64,000 bases of DNA. It comes from Leptolyngbyaceae cyanobacterium (GTDB lineage Bacteria; Cyanobacteriota; Cyanobacteriia; Cyanobacteriales; Aerosakkonemataceae). Under the pieces are notes generated by a model. That model did not search any database and was not told where the DNA came from. It worked only from the letters and a program-made list of their open reading frames with translations. Where the stretch lies: the NCBI GenBank assembly GCA_036703985.1, contig DATNQN010000002.1, positions 53,235 through 117,234 on the forward strand, written 5' to 3'. The stretch's first letter is position 1, and every line of letters starts with the position of its first letter. This document shows, piece by piece, positions 29,542 through 38,008 of this stretch. The position numbers were made by a program, and so were the translations under genes.

Positions 29542-30643
29542 AGGACTGAGGTAATTGTCCTTTTACAGTTCGCATAGTTTGGACGCGGGTGAGTTGAGAG
29601 ATGAAGTACTGAGTCACTAAAGTGGGCTGTTCTGCCTGCATAATTGCTCTGACTACGGCGATTCGTTCTGCACCTGCGGATAGAACATCGTTTAAATTAG
29701 TAGGGTCGATGCCACCGATCGCAAACCAAGGAATGGAAGCTTGAGATGCTGCGTAGCGCACGAAATCTAAGCCTGCGGCAGCTTTACCTACCTTGGTGGG
29801 AGTGTCGTATACTGGCCCTACACCGATGTAATCAGCACCTTCTGCGATCGCCCGTTGCATTTCCTCTGGATTAGTGGTAGAACGACCGATCAGACGATGG
29901 GGGCCAAGTAGTTGACGAGCAACTGCGATCGGCATATCTTGCTGTCCCAGATGCACCCCATCCGCATCCACCGCCAACGCCAAATCAACTCGGTCGTTGA
30001 CGATAAACAAAGCATCGTAGACGCGACATAACTTCCGCAGTTTTTGTACGGCGTCGATCCGCACGTCGTCATCGGAATTTTTATCCCGATACTGTACCAA
30101 ACTCAATCCACCTTGCAGGGCAGCTTCTACAACGGGCAACAAGTTATCGGAAACCGATGTCACCAAGTACAGATGGCTTCGCAGCAGTTTTTGCTGACGG
30201 TGGTAGCCCAGCAAATTGCTTTCTAAGGTATAAACCCGATAACGCATTTGCTTAAAAGTCGCCCCCATCTCTGTTTGATAAAGCTTGCCGTATTCTTCCA
30301 AAACTCGGAAAGCTTCTTCGATCCGACAGAGGTTAGCTTGCAACAATTGCCCGATACCCGATCGGCTTTCTTCTTGAGGATGAGTTAGTTCTGTACCGAC
30401 ATCTCCAACAGTATCTCGAAATGCCCTCAAATCCTGGGTATGCCATCTGGCAATTTCTTGCCGCATCTGCTTGCATTCCCCTGCCAATTCAGCGCTATCT
30501 AGCCCGAAACGACACCACTCTTCCACGATTCGCAAACCTTCGCGGGCGCGATCTAAGTTGGCATCCAAAATCCGGCAAACAGCAGGCTGTGCTTGTGCGG
30601 GCAAGTCTGGGAACGGCTTTTTTTGGCTATAGCGATCGCCCAT
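29534..30643 (-). CDS. thiE: ThiD2-ThiE fusion, thiamine-phosphate synthase
   Basis: This 369-residue protein couples HMP-diphosphate and thiazole phosphate to thiamine phosphate. The C-terminal two thirds (from about 155) are ThiE: QYRDKNSDDDVRI binds pyrophosphate, and DGVHLGQQDMP and FAIGGIDPTN follow the TIM-barrel pattern. The N-terminal 140 residues (ILDANLDRAREGLRIVEEWCR onward) match the helical ThiD2 domain, proposed to phosphorylate HMP-phosphate. This fusion is usual in cyanobacteria. It overlaps thiS. I looked upstream for a TPP riboswitch and did not find one. Confidence 0.93.
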   Translation of the reverse strand: MGDRYSQKKPFPDLPAQAQPAVCRILDANLDRAREGLRIVEEWCRFGLDSAELAGECKQMRQEIARWHTQDLRAFRDTVGDVGTELTHPQEESRSGIGQLLQANLCRIEEAFRVLEEYGKLYQTEMGATFKQMRYRVYTLESNLLGYHRQQKLLRSHLYLVTSVSDNLLPVVEAALQGGLSLVQYRDKNSDDDVRIDAVQKLRKLCRVYDALFIVNDRVDLALAVDADGVHLGQQDMPIAVARQLLGPHRLIGRSTTNPEEMQRAIAEGADYIGVGPVYDTPTKVGKAAAGLDFVRYAASQASIPWFAIGGIDPTNLNDVLSAGAERIAVVRAIMQAEQPTLVTQYFISQLTRVQTMRTVKGQLPQSYV

Positions 30644-30742
30644 CGAAACAACTCCAAGGTGATTAAAAGCGCGTAACTATTATGTTTTATCAAGGAAGGG
30701 GGCTTGGGGGAAGGATAAAGTATGAAGGATGAAGTTAGGAGT

Positions 30743-30770
30743 CAGAATTCAGAATTCAGAATTCAAGAGT
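30743..30770. repeat. heptad array CAGAATT
   Basis: Three CAGAATT units followed by CAAGAGT, preceded by AGGAGT. It belongs to the same 7-nt periodic repeat class as elsewhere in the window. Confidence 0.7.
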
Positions 30771-30842
30771 TAGACTTAACAAATTCTCCCTTTGCCCCTG
30801 CCCCCTGCTCCTTTCTCTTTCCCTCTCCCCTTCTTCTCTCTT

Positions 30843-30870
30843 CCCTAGCCCCTAGCCCCTAGTCCCTAGC
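30843..30870. repeat. heptad array CCCTAGC
   Basis: Four 7-nt units (CCCTAGC, CCCTAGC, CCCTAGT, CCCTAGC). It is the reverse complement of the GCTAGGG units at 27861, so the same repeat family occurs in both orientations. Confidence 0.75.
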
Positions 30871-30979
30871 CCCTTTACCCCGACTCCCACTCGGTCAAGG
30901 AAAAATATAAAATAAGTGTCGATCGTCAGGGGCAAAAAAACTCTTGTACCTTCACCAAATTCTAGGAGGAACGGTAGCT

Positions 30980-32911
30980 GTGTATTTCCAACACCGATTA
31001 TTTGAGCGAAAAACTGTTTCCCTTCAACAGCTGCATCTGAAAATCCCACCTAAAAGGGGTGCAAGGTGTTTTTGGACGATCGCGAGTTTGGGATTAGCCA
31101 CTAGCATACCCCTTTGGCTGACCGATAGTAGCGCGATCGCTACTGAGGTAGGATGGGGAAAAACTCAAACGCCACATCAATTAATTGCTCAAGATTCAGA
31201 ACAAACCTCTACCAGTACTCAGTTGTATGTAAATGCCAATACGGGTAACGATAGTACTGGGAATGGTAGCGATCGCGCTCCTTTTAAAACGATTACCCAA
31301 GCACTGCGAGTAGCTCAGTCTAATACAGTAATCGTACTTGCGCCAGGAGTTTACAGCACCGAAAGTGGGGAAACTTTTCCGATCGAATTAAAGCCAGGGG
31401 TGACAATTCAAGGCGATCCTTCTAGCAAAGGGCGCGGGATCGTCATCAAAGGAGGGGCTCTTTTTATCAGTCCCACTTTTGCCCGTCAAAATATCGCTGT
31501 TCTGGCAGCAAACAACGCGGGAATTGCCGGAGTAACGATTACAAATCCTAACCGCCGGGGTTACGGTTTATGGATCGAGTCTAGCAATCCAGTAGTTGCC
31601 GATAATACTTTTACTGAAAATACTCACGATGGTATTTCGGTGACCGGTAATAGCAAGCCCCTAATTCGCAACAATTATTTTGTTAATAATGGGGCAAATG
31701 GAATTACCGTTTTTAATAATTCCCAACCGGAAATCAGGGCAAATGTCTTTGAAAAAACCGGATTTGGCATTAACATCGGCCAAAATGCCGCACCGTTACT
31801 GATTGAAAATCGGATTGTCGAAAACACCGATGGGGTTGTAGTGCAAGGTAAGGCGCAGCCGATTTTGCGAGGAAATACGATCGAAAGAAATACCAGAGAT
31901 GGTTTAGTGGCAATTACGCAAGCCCGTCCGGATCTGGGAACATCGGGACAACCAGGGGGAAACGTCTTTCGCAATAACGGGCGCTTTGAAATCAACGCTA
32001 CGAAAGCTACTCAAATTATTTCCGCATTTGGGAATGAAATGGGTAGGGGTCGGACTGCGGGACGTTTGGATTTAGCGGGAACGGTTGCTCAAACTAACCC
32101 ATCTGTGTCGGAAACCGCACAAGGAGAAATACCGCCTACAGTTGTGACTAGTTTGCCTGATGCCAGAGAAATTAGGTCAAGCAATAGGGATACCCCTACA
32201 ACGGCGGTGCAAATTGCCGTACCCGCACCAGTGAATAGTACGATTTCGGTATCTTCATCTCCTCCCCAGCAGGTAAGCAGGTCTCGTACTCGCCGCACTC
32301 GCGCTACTCGCCGCACTCGCCGCACTCGCGCTACTCGCCGGACTAATGTAAGGGCGCTTCCCACACCATCTTCCGCTAACCAAAGACATCCTTTAGATAT
32401 TACTCCCCCATCCTCAGCATCGCAGAATACCGTCGATCCATCGTCTTTAGTTTTGGAATCGTCGAATAATTCACCAATTAACGTAAATTATAGAGAATCT
32501 TCGACTCCGGGTAGGCGCACGCTTCCCGATTCGGGGGTACAGCCCGGTTTATTACCCGTTCCGGGGTCGGAAATCCCGATCGGTAACGCGAGTATGTCTA
32601 CGATCGGGATATCTCAGAGTAACCCCCGTTTGACTAGTTCAAGCAATGTAGGAGTTGCGCCAGAGGTAAGTAATTCTCGTTCCTCTACTAATCGCGCGAT
32701 CGCATTGGGAATGCGTTACCGAGTGGTGGTAGATGCCAGTAGTCCCCGTCAGCAAAGATTAGTGCGATCGATGGTACCGGGGGCTTTTCGCAGTCGTTAC
32801 AATGGTCGATCGGTAATCCAGGTAGGTGCTTATAGCGATCGGCAAGAAGCTGAGGAAATGTTGGAAAAAATGAATAGCAATGGTTTTAGTGCCATTTTAG
32901 AAGAGTTGTAA
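30980..32911 (+). CDS. exported parallel beta-helix (DUF1565) protein with SPOR domain
   Basis: The GTG at 30980 is chosen because AGGAGGA lies nine nt upstream; a TTG at 30944 would add 12 residues and lacks such a site. The 643-residue protein has a long N-region then a hydrophobic export signal (about 32-52). Residues about 75-345 form DUF1565/right-handed beta-helix repeats (recurring N-x-F and G-I-x-V turns). A Thr/Arg tandem segment occupies about 437-455, a Ser/Pro-rich linker follows, and a C-terminal SPOR-like domain covers about 570-643 (VIQVGAYSDRQEAEEML). SPOR domains bind denuded septal peptidoglycan; beta-helices bind or cleave polysaccharide. An envelope role is inferred; no catalytic residues are recognised. 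Confidence 0.82.
   Translation: MYFQHRLFERKTVSLQQLHLKIPPKRGARCFWTIASLGLATSIPLWLTDSSAIATEVGWGKTQTPHQLIAQDSEQTSTSTQLYVNANTGNDSTGNGSDRAPFKTITQALRVAQSNTVIVLAPGVYSTESGETFPIELKPGVTIQGDPSSKGRGIVIKGGALFISPTFARQNIAVLAANNAGIAGVTITNPNRRGYGLWIESSNPVVADNTFTENTHDGISVTGNSKPLIRNNYFVNNGANGITVFNNSQPEIRANVFEKTGFGINIGQNAAPLLIENRIVENTDGVVVQGKAQPILRGNTIERNTRDGLVAITQARPDLGTSGQPGGNVFRNNGRFEINATKATQIISAFGNEMGRGRTAGRLDLAGTVAQTNPSVSETAQGEIPPTVVTSLPDAREIRSSNRDTPTTAVQIAVPAPVNSTISVSSSPPQQVSRSRTRRTRATRRTRRTRATRRTNVRALPTPSSANQRHPLDITPPSSASQNTVDPSSLVLESSNNSPINVNYRESSTPGRRTLPDSGVQPGLLPVPGSEIPIGNASMSTIGISQSNPRLTSSSNVGVAPEVSNSRSSTNRAIALGMRYRVVVDASSPRQQRLVRSMVPGAFRSRYNGRSVIQVGAYSDRQEAEEMLEKMNSNGFSAILEEL
32288..32341 (+). repeat. 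in-frame 9-nt tandem repeat coding Thr-Arg-Arg/Thr-Arg-Ala
   Basis: Six 9-nt units (ACTCGCCGC or ACTCGCGCT, last ACTCGCCGG) encode TRR/TRA repeats within the beta-helix gene. Residues 437-454 form a strongly basic linker before the SPOR domain. Confidence 0.9.
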
Positions 32912-32932
32912 GTGGGTAGTGGGTAGTGGGTA
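32912..32932. repeat. heptad array GTGGGTA
   Basis: Three exact GTGGGTA units begin immediately after the stop codon of the beta-helix gene. A partial complement (CTACTACC) lies at about 32955-32970, so a weak hairpin is possible. Confidence 0.75.
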
Positions 32933-32995
32933 GTTGGATGATTTTCTTTTTCGCCTACTACCTACTACCAGTCCGAACGATATAACTTGAAGTAA

Positions 32996-33748
32996 ATGGA
33001 TCGAGATAGTTTTGAACGACAAATGCGATCGCTGGAGTATTTCCACTCTTTGCGTTTGTTACCAGGTGCTTGGACGGTTGTTCGCTTGGATGGGCGCAGT
33101 TTTTCCCGCTTCACCGAGTCCCGTTTTGAAAAGCCGTTTGACTCGAAATTTCACGAACTAATGGTACAAACTGCTAAAGCGGTGCTGGAAGAAATGCAAG
33201 GAATTTACGCTTATACCGAAAGCGATGAAATTTCCGTGCTGTTTTCGCCAGAGTGGGATTTATTCGATCGCAGTTTGGAAAAAATCATCTCAATTTCTGC
33301 CAGCATCGCTACCGCTACATTTACTCACGCCGCCCAAATTGTCGTAAATTTTGATAGCCGAGTTTGGCTAGGTGCAAATAAATCTCAAGTTATCGATTAT
33401 TTTCTTTGGCGTCAAGCAGATGCTACTCGTTGTGCTTTAAATGGTTGGTGTTATTGGACTTTAAGAAAAGCTGGTAAAAGTGTGGGGGAAGCAACGGCTA
33501 TCCTGGAAAATAAGTCGGTTGGCTTTAAAAATGAGTTGCTATTTCAATATGGGATAAATTTTAACGATCTACCTAATTGGCAACGTCGAGGAGTAGGTTT
33601 GTATTGGGAAGAATATGAGAAAGTTGGGTTTAATCCGATTGAGAATAAAGAGGTTTTCACTAAGCGGCGACGAATTAAAATTGATGATGAATTGCCAATG
33701 AAAGAGGAGTATGGGAAGTTTATCAAAAATTTAATTGAGGTTGAATAA
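32996..33748 (+). CDS. Thg1-like 3'-5' nucleotide polymerase (TLP)
   Basis: This 250-residue protein belongs to the tRNA-His guanylyltransferase superfamily, which adds nucleotides in the 3'-5' direction. The metal-binding residues are in RLDGRSFSRFT (D32) and TESDEISVLF (D77, E78). WRQADATRCALNGWCYWTL aligns with the eukaryotic WRQADCHINNLYN segment, but the HINN residues needed for G-1 addition are replaced. This is typical of bacterial Thg1-like proteins, which repair truncated tRNA 5' ends using a template. No tRNA-His gene lies nearby. The gene is convergent with a PD-(D/E)XK nuclease gene. Confidence 0.88.
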   Translation: MDRDSFERQMRSLEYFHSLRLLPGAWTVVRLDGRSFSRFTESRFEKPFDSKFHELMVQTAKAVLEEMQGIYAYTESDEISVLFSPEWDLFDRSLEKIISISASIATATFTHAAQIVVNFDSRVWLGANKSQVIDYFLWRQADATRCALNGWCYWTLRKAGKSVGEATAILENKSVGFKNELLFQYGINFNDLPNWQRRGVGLYWEEYEKVGFNPIENKEVFTKRRRIKIDDELPMKEEYGKFIKNLIEVE

Positions 33749-33802
33749 TAGCCAAAAAATATTATTATAAATACAGCAGTTTCCAGTTCATTGAAGCTGG
33801 AT

Positions 33803-33835
33803 AGAAACCCGGTTTCTTTAAGAAACCGGGTTTCT
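33803..33835. repeat. 33-bp palindromic repeat (AGAAACCCGGTTTCT family), copy 2
   Basis: This has the same 15-bp arms as copy 1 at 12393, with loop TTA. It lies between the convergent Thg1-like and nuclease genes. It could stop or stabilise both transcripts, but no T-run follows. Confidence 0.85.
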
Positions 33836-33852
33836 GTATAACCCATAAACTA

Positions 33853-35004
33853 TTAGGATGCTTTGATTTCTTCAGCTACCCAGTCTAACGTTTGAAAAAG
33901 TTGTTGTAGAATAGCCTCTTCTTTAAAAATAGACAAGCTTTGTTTTGGATATCCTTCTATTTTATCGTTAGATATAGAAATACCAGAAATTTGATTTAGT
34001 TTATTTAACCAATCTAAGCGTTTATTTTTTTCCTGAAAGACGGGCTTAGATTTTAATTCTCCAAATTCAAACTGAATGACTGCATATGGTTCTTTAGATG
34101 ATTTTTCGGCCCATAATGAGGCTGGTTTGAACTTGATATTTTGATGATTTAAAGTTAAATAAAAGCCTCCCGTGTTACCTTGGCTCCACTCAATTTCAAA
34201 AATACCGTGTTTGTTCACCCACTCACAGATTTTTTGAGCAACCAAAACTTGATCGTATCCTTCTTCACCTTGGGATTTTATTTTGTCAAACAAGCGTGAC
34301 TCATCCCACTGGTTTTTTATCTTTTTAGAATATTCGGGATTTTTTACATCTATTGTCTGACCAATTACCCTGGAAGCAAGAATTTTATTACCTTGTTCCA
34401 TATATTGTTTAATTTCAATAGCAAAAACTTTGGCCGGATTCATTTGTTGATGTAGAAATTCCACTATACGCTGAAGTTCCGGCGGGATTTTATCGGCAAC
34501 AAAAATCAGGCGTATTTTACCTGCTAACAAATTACTGTTAACTTGTTCCCAATAATTAGATGTGTCAGCATCATCGCCAAGTAATTCTTTTAGTTTTTGT
34601 TCGGAATCTTCCGGTTTTAGATTTGATTCAAACTGAGACCTAATTCTATCAATTGGCCAGTAAACTATGGCATTAGCTGCATAGTCAAGAATTTGGCCAA
34701 CAACTTCTCGACGGATGCGCGTATCGGTGCTGCGCTTAACTTCTACAAAAGTAGGAATTCCATCTTGATCGAGAAATAAATGATCTACAGCCCAGCGGTC
34801 ATAACCATTTGCTTCGCATGGTACGCCCATTTCAGGTTTAACTAATAGCCATCTTCGGGGATTGATACTATCTATTTGGTCACCGGGTAACAAATTGGGG
34901 TAAGTTTCTAATAATTTTTGTAGTTCGTATTCTAATTGATAAGGAGCTTCGTTCATTTCAATTAATTGGTTATTATCTTTAATTAAAAAAATACCACTGC
35001 TCAT
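33853..35004 (-). CDS. PD-(D/E)XK nuclease-fold protein
   Basis: This 383-residue soluble protein has a nuclease core in its N-terminal third: VDHLFLDQDG (D74), FVEVKRSTDTR (E88-V-K90) and VVGQILDYAANA, which provides the conserved Gln. That is the order of the NucS/Mrr-like PD-(D/E)XK family. The remaining 250 residues are charged and contain IRLIFVADKIPPELQRIVEFL, similar to regions in stand-alone bacterial nucleases with helper domains. The substrate is unknown. It lies about 4 kb from the CRISPR array and may belong to the same defence island. Confidence 0.72.
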   Translation of the reverse strand: MSSGIFLIKDNNQLIEMNEAPYQLEYELQKLLETYPNLLPGDQIDSINPRRWLLVKPEMGVPCEANGYDRWAVDHLFLDQDGIPTFVEVKRSTDTRIRREVVGQILDYAANAIVYWPIDRIRSQFESNLKPEDSEQKLKELLGDDADTSNYWEQVNSNLLAGKIRLIFVADKIPPELQRIVEFLHQQMNPAKVFAIEIKQYMEQGNKILASRVIGQTIDVKNPEYSKKIKNQWDESRLFDKIKSQGEEGYDQVLVAQKICEWVNKHGIFEIEWSQGNTGGFYLTLNHQNIKFKPASLWAEKSSKEPYAVIQFEFGELKSKPVFQEKNKRLDWLNKLNQISGISISNDKIEGYPKQSLSIFKEEAILQQLFQTLDWVAEEIKAS

Positions 35005-35091
35005 TAAAACCTCTGTGTTTTTTGTAGCGCTCTGAGATTTAAATTAACTGGAAAATTTTATCATATTATTATTTAATTTAGATCCCCCCAA

Positions 35092-35113
35092 CCCCCCTTT
35101 TTAAGCAGGGGGG
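35092..35113. repeat. C6/G6 hairpin, dispersed-repeat-like
   Basis: CCCCCC at 35092-35097 pairs with GGGGGG at 35108-35113 around TTTTTAAGCA, within GATCCCCCCAACCCCCC. The composition matches a dispersed palindrome I recall from filamentous cyanobacteria. It lies downstream of dapF and could terminate it. Confidence 0.5.
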
Positions 35114-35154
35114 CTAAGAGCGAGATGAGTTTTAAAAAGGGGCTAGGATAAAGA

Positions 35155-35994
35155 TTAGAGTTTACCAGTAAAGACCAACTGGGCTGGGCCGGTCATGTAA
35201 ACTCGATCGTCTATTTCCGACCATTCGATTTCTAGTGGGCCACCGGGTAACTCAACAGTGGCTTTGCGATCGCATTTTCCATTCAGTACGCCGGCGACTA
35301 AGGACGCGCAAGCACCAGTACCGCAAGCTAAAGTGATGCCAGCGCCTCTTTCCCAAACACGCATTTTTAAATAATCTCGCCGCACCACTTGAATAAATTC
35401 GGTATTCGTGCGTTGGGGGAAAACCGGGTGATGCTCGAATTTAGGGCCAATATTTTCTAGGGGAATGGCTGCTACGTCTTCGACAAAAGTAATACAGTGA
35501 GGATTGCCCATGCTGACGCAGGTGACATTCCAAGTTCGATCGTCTACTTCTAAGGGTATGTCGATCGCCTTCTGGTCGCCAGCAGAAAGGGTGGTGGGAA
35601 TTTCAGCCGCTAGGAGTCGGGGTAATCCCATATCTACGGTAACTTGACCGTTAGTTTGCAGTTTGGGTACCATCACCCCGGCGAGAGTATGAATGCGATA
35701 GGAAACCGATTGACTTGAGATTCCTTCGAGATCGGCGATAAACTTAGCTAAGCACCGGATGCCATTGCCGCACATTTCTGGTTCTGAGCCATCCGAGTTG
35801 AAAATTCGCATGGTGTAGTCGGTGCCATCTTGTCCGGGTAAGGCAAAGATCACGCCATCTGCACCGATACCAAAGTGGCGATCGCATAATTTTATCGCTT
35901 CTTCTGGTGTCACTACTGGTTCGGAGGAGGTGCGATTATCGATCAGAATGAAATCGTTACCTAAACCGTGATACTTCGTAAACTCGATTACCAT
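35155..35994 (-). CDS. dapF: diaminopimelate epimerase
   Basis: This 279-residue enzyme converts LL- to meso-diaminopimelate in lysine and peptidoglycan synthesis. Its two catalytic cysteines are visible: C75 in [11 protein letters not shown] and C224 in [10 protein letters not shown]. The N-terminus [15 protein letters not shown] is diagnostic. It is divergent from hfq across a region holding a heptad array (36009-36036), an arrangement common in cyanobacteria. Confidence 0.97.
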   Translation of the reverse strand: MVIEFTKYHGLGNDFILIDNRTSSEPVVTPEEAIKLCDRHFGIGADGVIFALPGQDGTDYTMRIFNSDGSEPEMCGNGIRCLAKFIADLEGISSQSVSYRIHTLAGVMVPKLQTNGQVTVDMGLPRLLAAEIPTTLSAGDQKAIDIPLEVDDRTWNVTCVSMGNPHCITFVEDVAAIPLENIGPKFEHHPVFPQRTNTEFIQVVRRDYLKMRVWERGAGITLACGTGACASLVAGVLNGKCDRKATVELPGGPLEIEWSEIDDRVYMTGPAQLVFTGKL

Positions 35995-36008
35995 TTATAT
36001 TGTCCTCT

Positions 36009-36036
36009 ATTTGTCATTTGTCACCAGTCATTGGTC
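36009..36036. repeat. heptad array ATTTGTC/ATTGGTC in the dapF-hfq promoter region
   Basis: Four 7-nt units (ATTTGTC twice, ACCAGTC, ATTGGTC) lie between the divergent dapF and hfq starts, within the sequence that must carry their promoters. Confidence 0.7.
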
Positions 36037-36105
36037 ATTTACTTTCGGTAGTTGCCAGTGAGTGATGACCGATCGCCAATCAATTATCATCATCATATTT
36101 CAGCT

Positions 36106-36321
36106 ATGACTACAGGATTCGATACTGGCTTACCTAGCACTCGTCAACTGCAAAGTTTTATTAAAGAAGAAAAACAAGTTGATATTAAACTGATGACTGG
36201 CGACTTGCTAAGTGGTCAAGTCCGTTGGCAAGACCCTACTTGCATTTCTTTAATTGATGAAAACAGCGAGTCAATAATTATTTGGCGGCAAGCAATTGCT
36301 TATATCAAATTAAAAGGATGA
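36106..36321 (+). CDS. hfq: cyanobacterial-type Hfq (Sm-like) protein
   Basis: The ATG at 36106 gives 71 residues; an upstream TTG at 36052 would add 18 residues (including HHH) outside the family. The Sm fold is recognisable: LPSTRQLQSFIKEEKQVDIKL, then LLSGQVRWQDPTCISL, then IIIWRQAIAYI. Cyanobacterial Hfq lacks several residues used by E. coli Hfq for RNA binding, and in Synechocystis it acts with the pilus ATPase PilB in motility. It is transcribed divergently from dapF. Confidence 0.9.
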   Translation: MTTGFDTGLPSTRQLQSFIKEEKQVDIKLMTGDLLSGQVRWQDPTCISLIDENSESIIIWRQAIAYIKLKG

Positions 36322-36342
36322 AGTGTGAAGGATGAAGATTTA

Positions 36343-36375
36343 ATTTTGAATTTTGAATTTTGAATTTTGAATTTT
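36343..36375. repeat. heptad array ATTTTGA
   Basis: Four exact ATTTTGA units plus a partial one follow hfq and a GGATGAA pair. The site lies between the convergent hfq and DUF948 genes. Confidence 0.75.
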
Positions 36376-36388
36376 CCCCTTTTCCCCT

Positions 36389-36868
36389 CTATCCCTCTCG
36401 GTTATGTTCGGAACGAATTGTTGATTCTGGAAAGTCTACGCTATTGCGTTGAGAGGGGGGAAGGGGAGAGGAATTCGATCGCCTGATTGGTGGGGGACTG
36501 GGAGGAGTACGGGTAAAGGTTTTCCAAGCTGCTTTGACACCGGAAAAGACGCTGCGGGTGGTGAGTTGGACTTTTTTAGCTTGGTTTTTGGCTGATACTA
36601 CCCCTTGTTCGACTTGTTTGACGGTTTGATTGGCACTTTTGACTCCATCGCTGACATCATCGGTTAAGTCGCTAATTTCCATCCCCGTGAGGCGAATTGC
36701 TTCTAGGGTGGGTGGCAGTTCGCGAGATAAGGTGTCTGCTAATTTTTCGATGCTGCGGGCTGCCCTAGCGATTTCCTGCAATGCTGGTAATGCCGCCACT
36801 AGAACAGCGGTGAGGCTGACGGCAACTAGCAGAATGGAAAGTCCTAACCAGAAGATGGGGTCTATCAC
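36389..36868 (-). CDS. DUF948-domain membrane-anchored protein
   Basis: This 159-residue protein has one N-terminal membrane helix (about 5-29) and then a long amphipathic helical region (30-120) typical of DUF948, with LTDDVSDGVKSANQTVKQVEQGV. The C-terminus is Pro/Ser/Arg-rich. It is the third of three same-strand genes (37873 to 36389) that all encode small membrane-anchored, coiled-coil-like proteins. These are often called general stress proteins; the molecular role is unknown. Confidence 0.8.
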   Translation of the reverse strand: MIDPIFWLGLSILLVAVSLTAVLVAALPALQEIARAARSIEKLADTLSRELPPTLEAIRLTGMEISDLTDDVSDGVKSANQTVKQVEQGVVSAKNQAKKVQLTTRSVFSGVKAAWKTFTRTPPSPPPIRRSNSSPLPPSQRNSVDFPESTIRSEHNREG

Positions 36869-36880
36869 AAAAGGTCGATC

Positions 36881-36920
36881 GATTTTAGATTTTAGATTTT
36901 AGATTTTAGATTTTTAGATT
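36881..36920. repeat. heptad array GATTTTA
   Basis: Four exact GATTTTA units then GATTTTTA and GATT lie just upstream of the DUF948 gene start. The same unit recurs at 37899-37926 and 38994-39028, each time upstream of a minus-strand start codon. Confidence 0.8.
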
Positions 36921-36956
36921 GACCCCAGGTATGAATCCAGGGGTATAAAGCAGGGA

Positions 36957-37385
36957 TTAATTTTCTGAATCAGTTTCTTTGGGCGATAAGTCTTGGTTGG
37001 TTAGATTAGTGACTGGGGCATAGGAGTTGGTGTATAACTCTTCTAAGCTATCTTGAGTTGAACGTTTTTCTCCAGTGGCGGTTTCTGTTTTTTCAAATGA
37101 TTGTCTTTCTTTGGAACTGGCTTCTAATCCGGCTGCGATCGCTTCTTTGAGTCGGATTAAGGTTTCATCCCAGTTTCGCAGCGCTGTTTCGGAAAGGCGA
37201 TCGGCTTGTAATTGTACGCTGCTTGAGAGGTCTTCCGCTAACTCCGGGATAGCTTCGGCGGATTTTTTGAGCAGATGTCGGGTTTCTTTACCGCTGCGAG
37301 GTGCTAACAGTAAGCCAGTTATCGTACCAACCGCTGCACCTAGCAGCATACCGCCAATAAAGGAACCAGTATTTTTCTCAGACAT
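36957..37385 (-). CDS. YtxH-domain protein
   Basis: This 142-residue protein has the YtxH pattern: a Gly-rich membrane segment (SFIGGMLLGAAVGTITGLLLAP, about 8-29) followed by RSGKETRHLLKK and a long amphipathic helix to about 100. The C-terminus is acidic and polar. YtxH proteins are stress-associated and membrane-bound with no known enzymatic activity. It lies between the DUF948 gene and another small membrane protein gene on the same strand. Confidence 0.8.
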   Translation of the reverse strand: MSEKNTGSFIGGMLLGAAVGTITGLLLAPRSGKETRHLLKKSAEAIPELAEDLSSSVQLQADRLSETALRNWDETLIRLKEAIAAGLEASSKERQSFEKTETATGEKRSTQDSLEELYTNSYAPVTNLTNQDLSPKETDSEN

Positions 37386-37510
37386 TTTTCAGGTCTCTAT
37401 CCTTAAACCCATTTTAGGCGGGTTTCTAAACGAGCAACGATCGGTAAGAGAGATTTTACTATGATGAAATATCTTACATTCTGAAAATGTTCGGTGTTTA
37501 ATTTTAGCTT

Positions 37511-37873
37511 TTATTTGACTTTTTTGGCTTTTAAGGGAAATATCCTGGCTTTGTTGGCATATTTGGATTGCCTTGCCATTGGGTTTCTGGTTTGCCATAT
37601 TCTCTGCCCGAAGCCTAGCAAAAGGAGAACTTGTTTGAATTGCTGAAGCTTTATTACTAATCCCTGATGCTGTTTCCGCAATGCCGCGATGCCTTTTTTT
37701 CCTTGGGTAATCGGGATGGGTGCGCCGTAAAGTACGTTATGGGTATTGCGATCGGCTGCTAGTATGGCTTTGGTGGCATTGGCGATGACGCGCCGCAGTT
37801 TCCAGATTCGCCAAGCAATGTAGAAGTTGATTAGAGCGATCAGCGTGTTGATGATGACGACGATGGTGACCAT
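37511..37873 (-). CDS. hypothetical membrane-anchored protein
   Basis: This 120-residue protein has one N-terminal hydrophobic helix (about 3-22), a basic helical middle (RIWKLRRVIANATKAILAADRNTHNVL) and a Lys/Arg-rich C-terminus (ARIFPLKAKKVK). I recognise no named domain. Its gene is first in the row with the YtxH and DUF948 genes, and the similar architecture suggests a related membrane-associated role. Confidence 0.65.
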   Translation of the reverse strand: MVTIVVIINTLIALINFYIAWRIWKLRRVIANATKAILAADRNTHNVLYGAPIPITQGKKGIAALRKQHQGLVIKLQQFKQVLLLLGFGQRIWQTRNPMARQSKYANKARIFPLKAKKVK

Positions 37874-37898
37874 TTTTTAGCTTTTGGCTGGATATCTC

Positions 37899-37926
37899 GA
37901 TTTTAGATTTTAAATTTTAGATTTTA
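37899..37926. repeat. heptad array GATTTTA
   Basis: Four 7-nt units (GATTTTA, GATTTTA, AATTTTA, GATTTTA) lie immediately upstream of the hypothetical membrane protein start at 37873. Confidence 0.75.
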
Positions 37927-38008
37927 GACTGAACTTGGTAGACGGAACTTAATGTGGCGTTTGAGTATTTGTTTTTACCTATAAATAGGGATGTTGTTTT
38001 AATAACCC

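Larger units (their letters stand above)
30644..30979. other. divergent intergenic region with heptad arrays
   Basis: This 336-nt gap lies between divergent thiE and the beta-helix gene. It carries a CAGAATT heptad array (30743-30770), a pyrimidine tract and a CCCTAGC heptad array (30843-30870). A strong ribosome binding site AGGAGGA (30964-30970) serves the gene starting at 30980. No TPP riboswitch-like CTGAGA core is present. Confidence 0.55.

Noticed and set aside
30644..30760. Possible TPP riboswitch upstream of thiE
   Set aside because: No CTGAGA core or paired thi-box elements can be found; the region is mostly tandem repeats.
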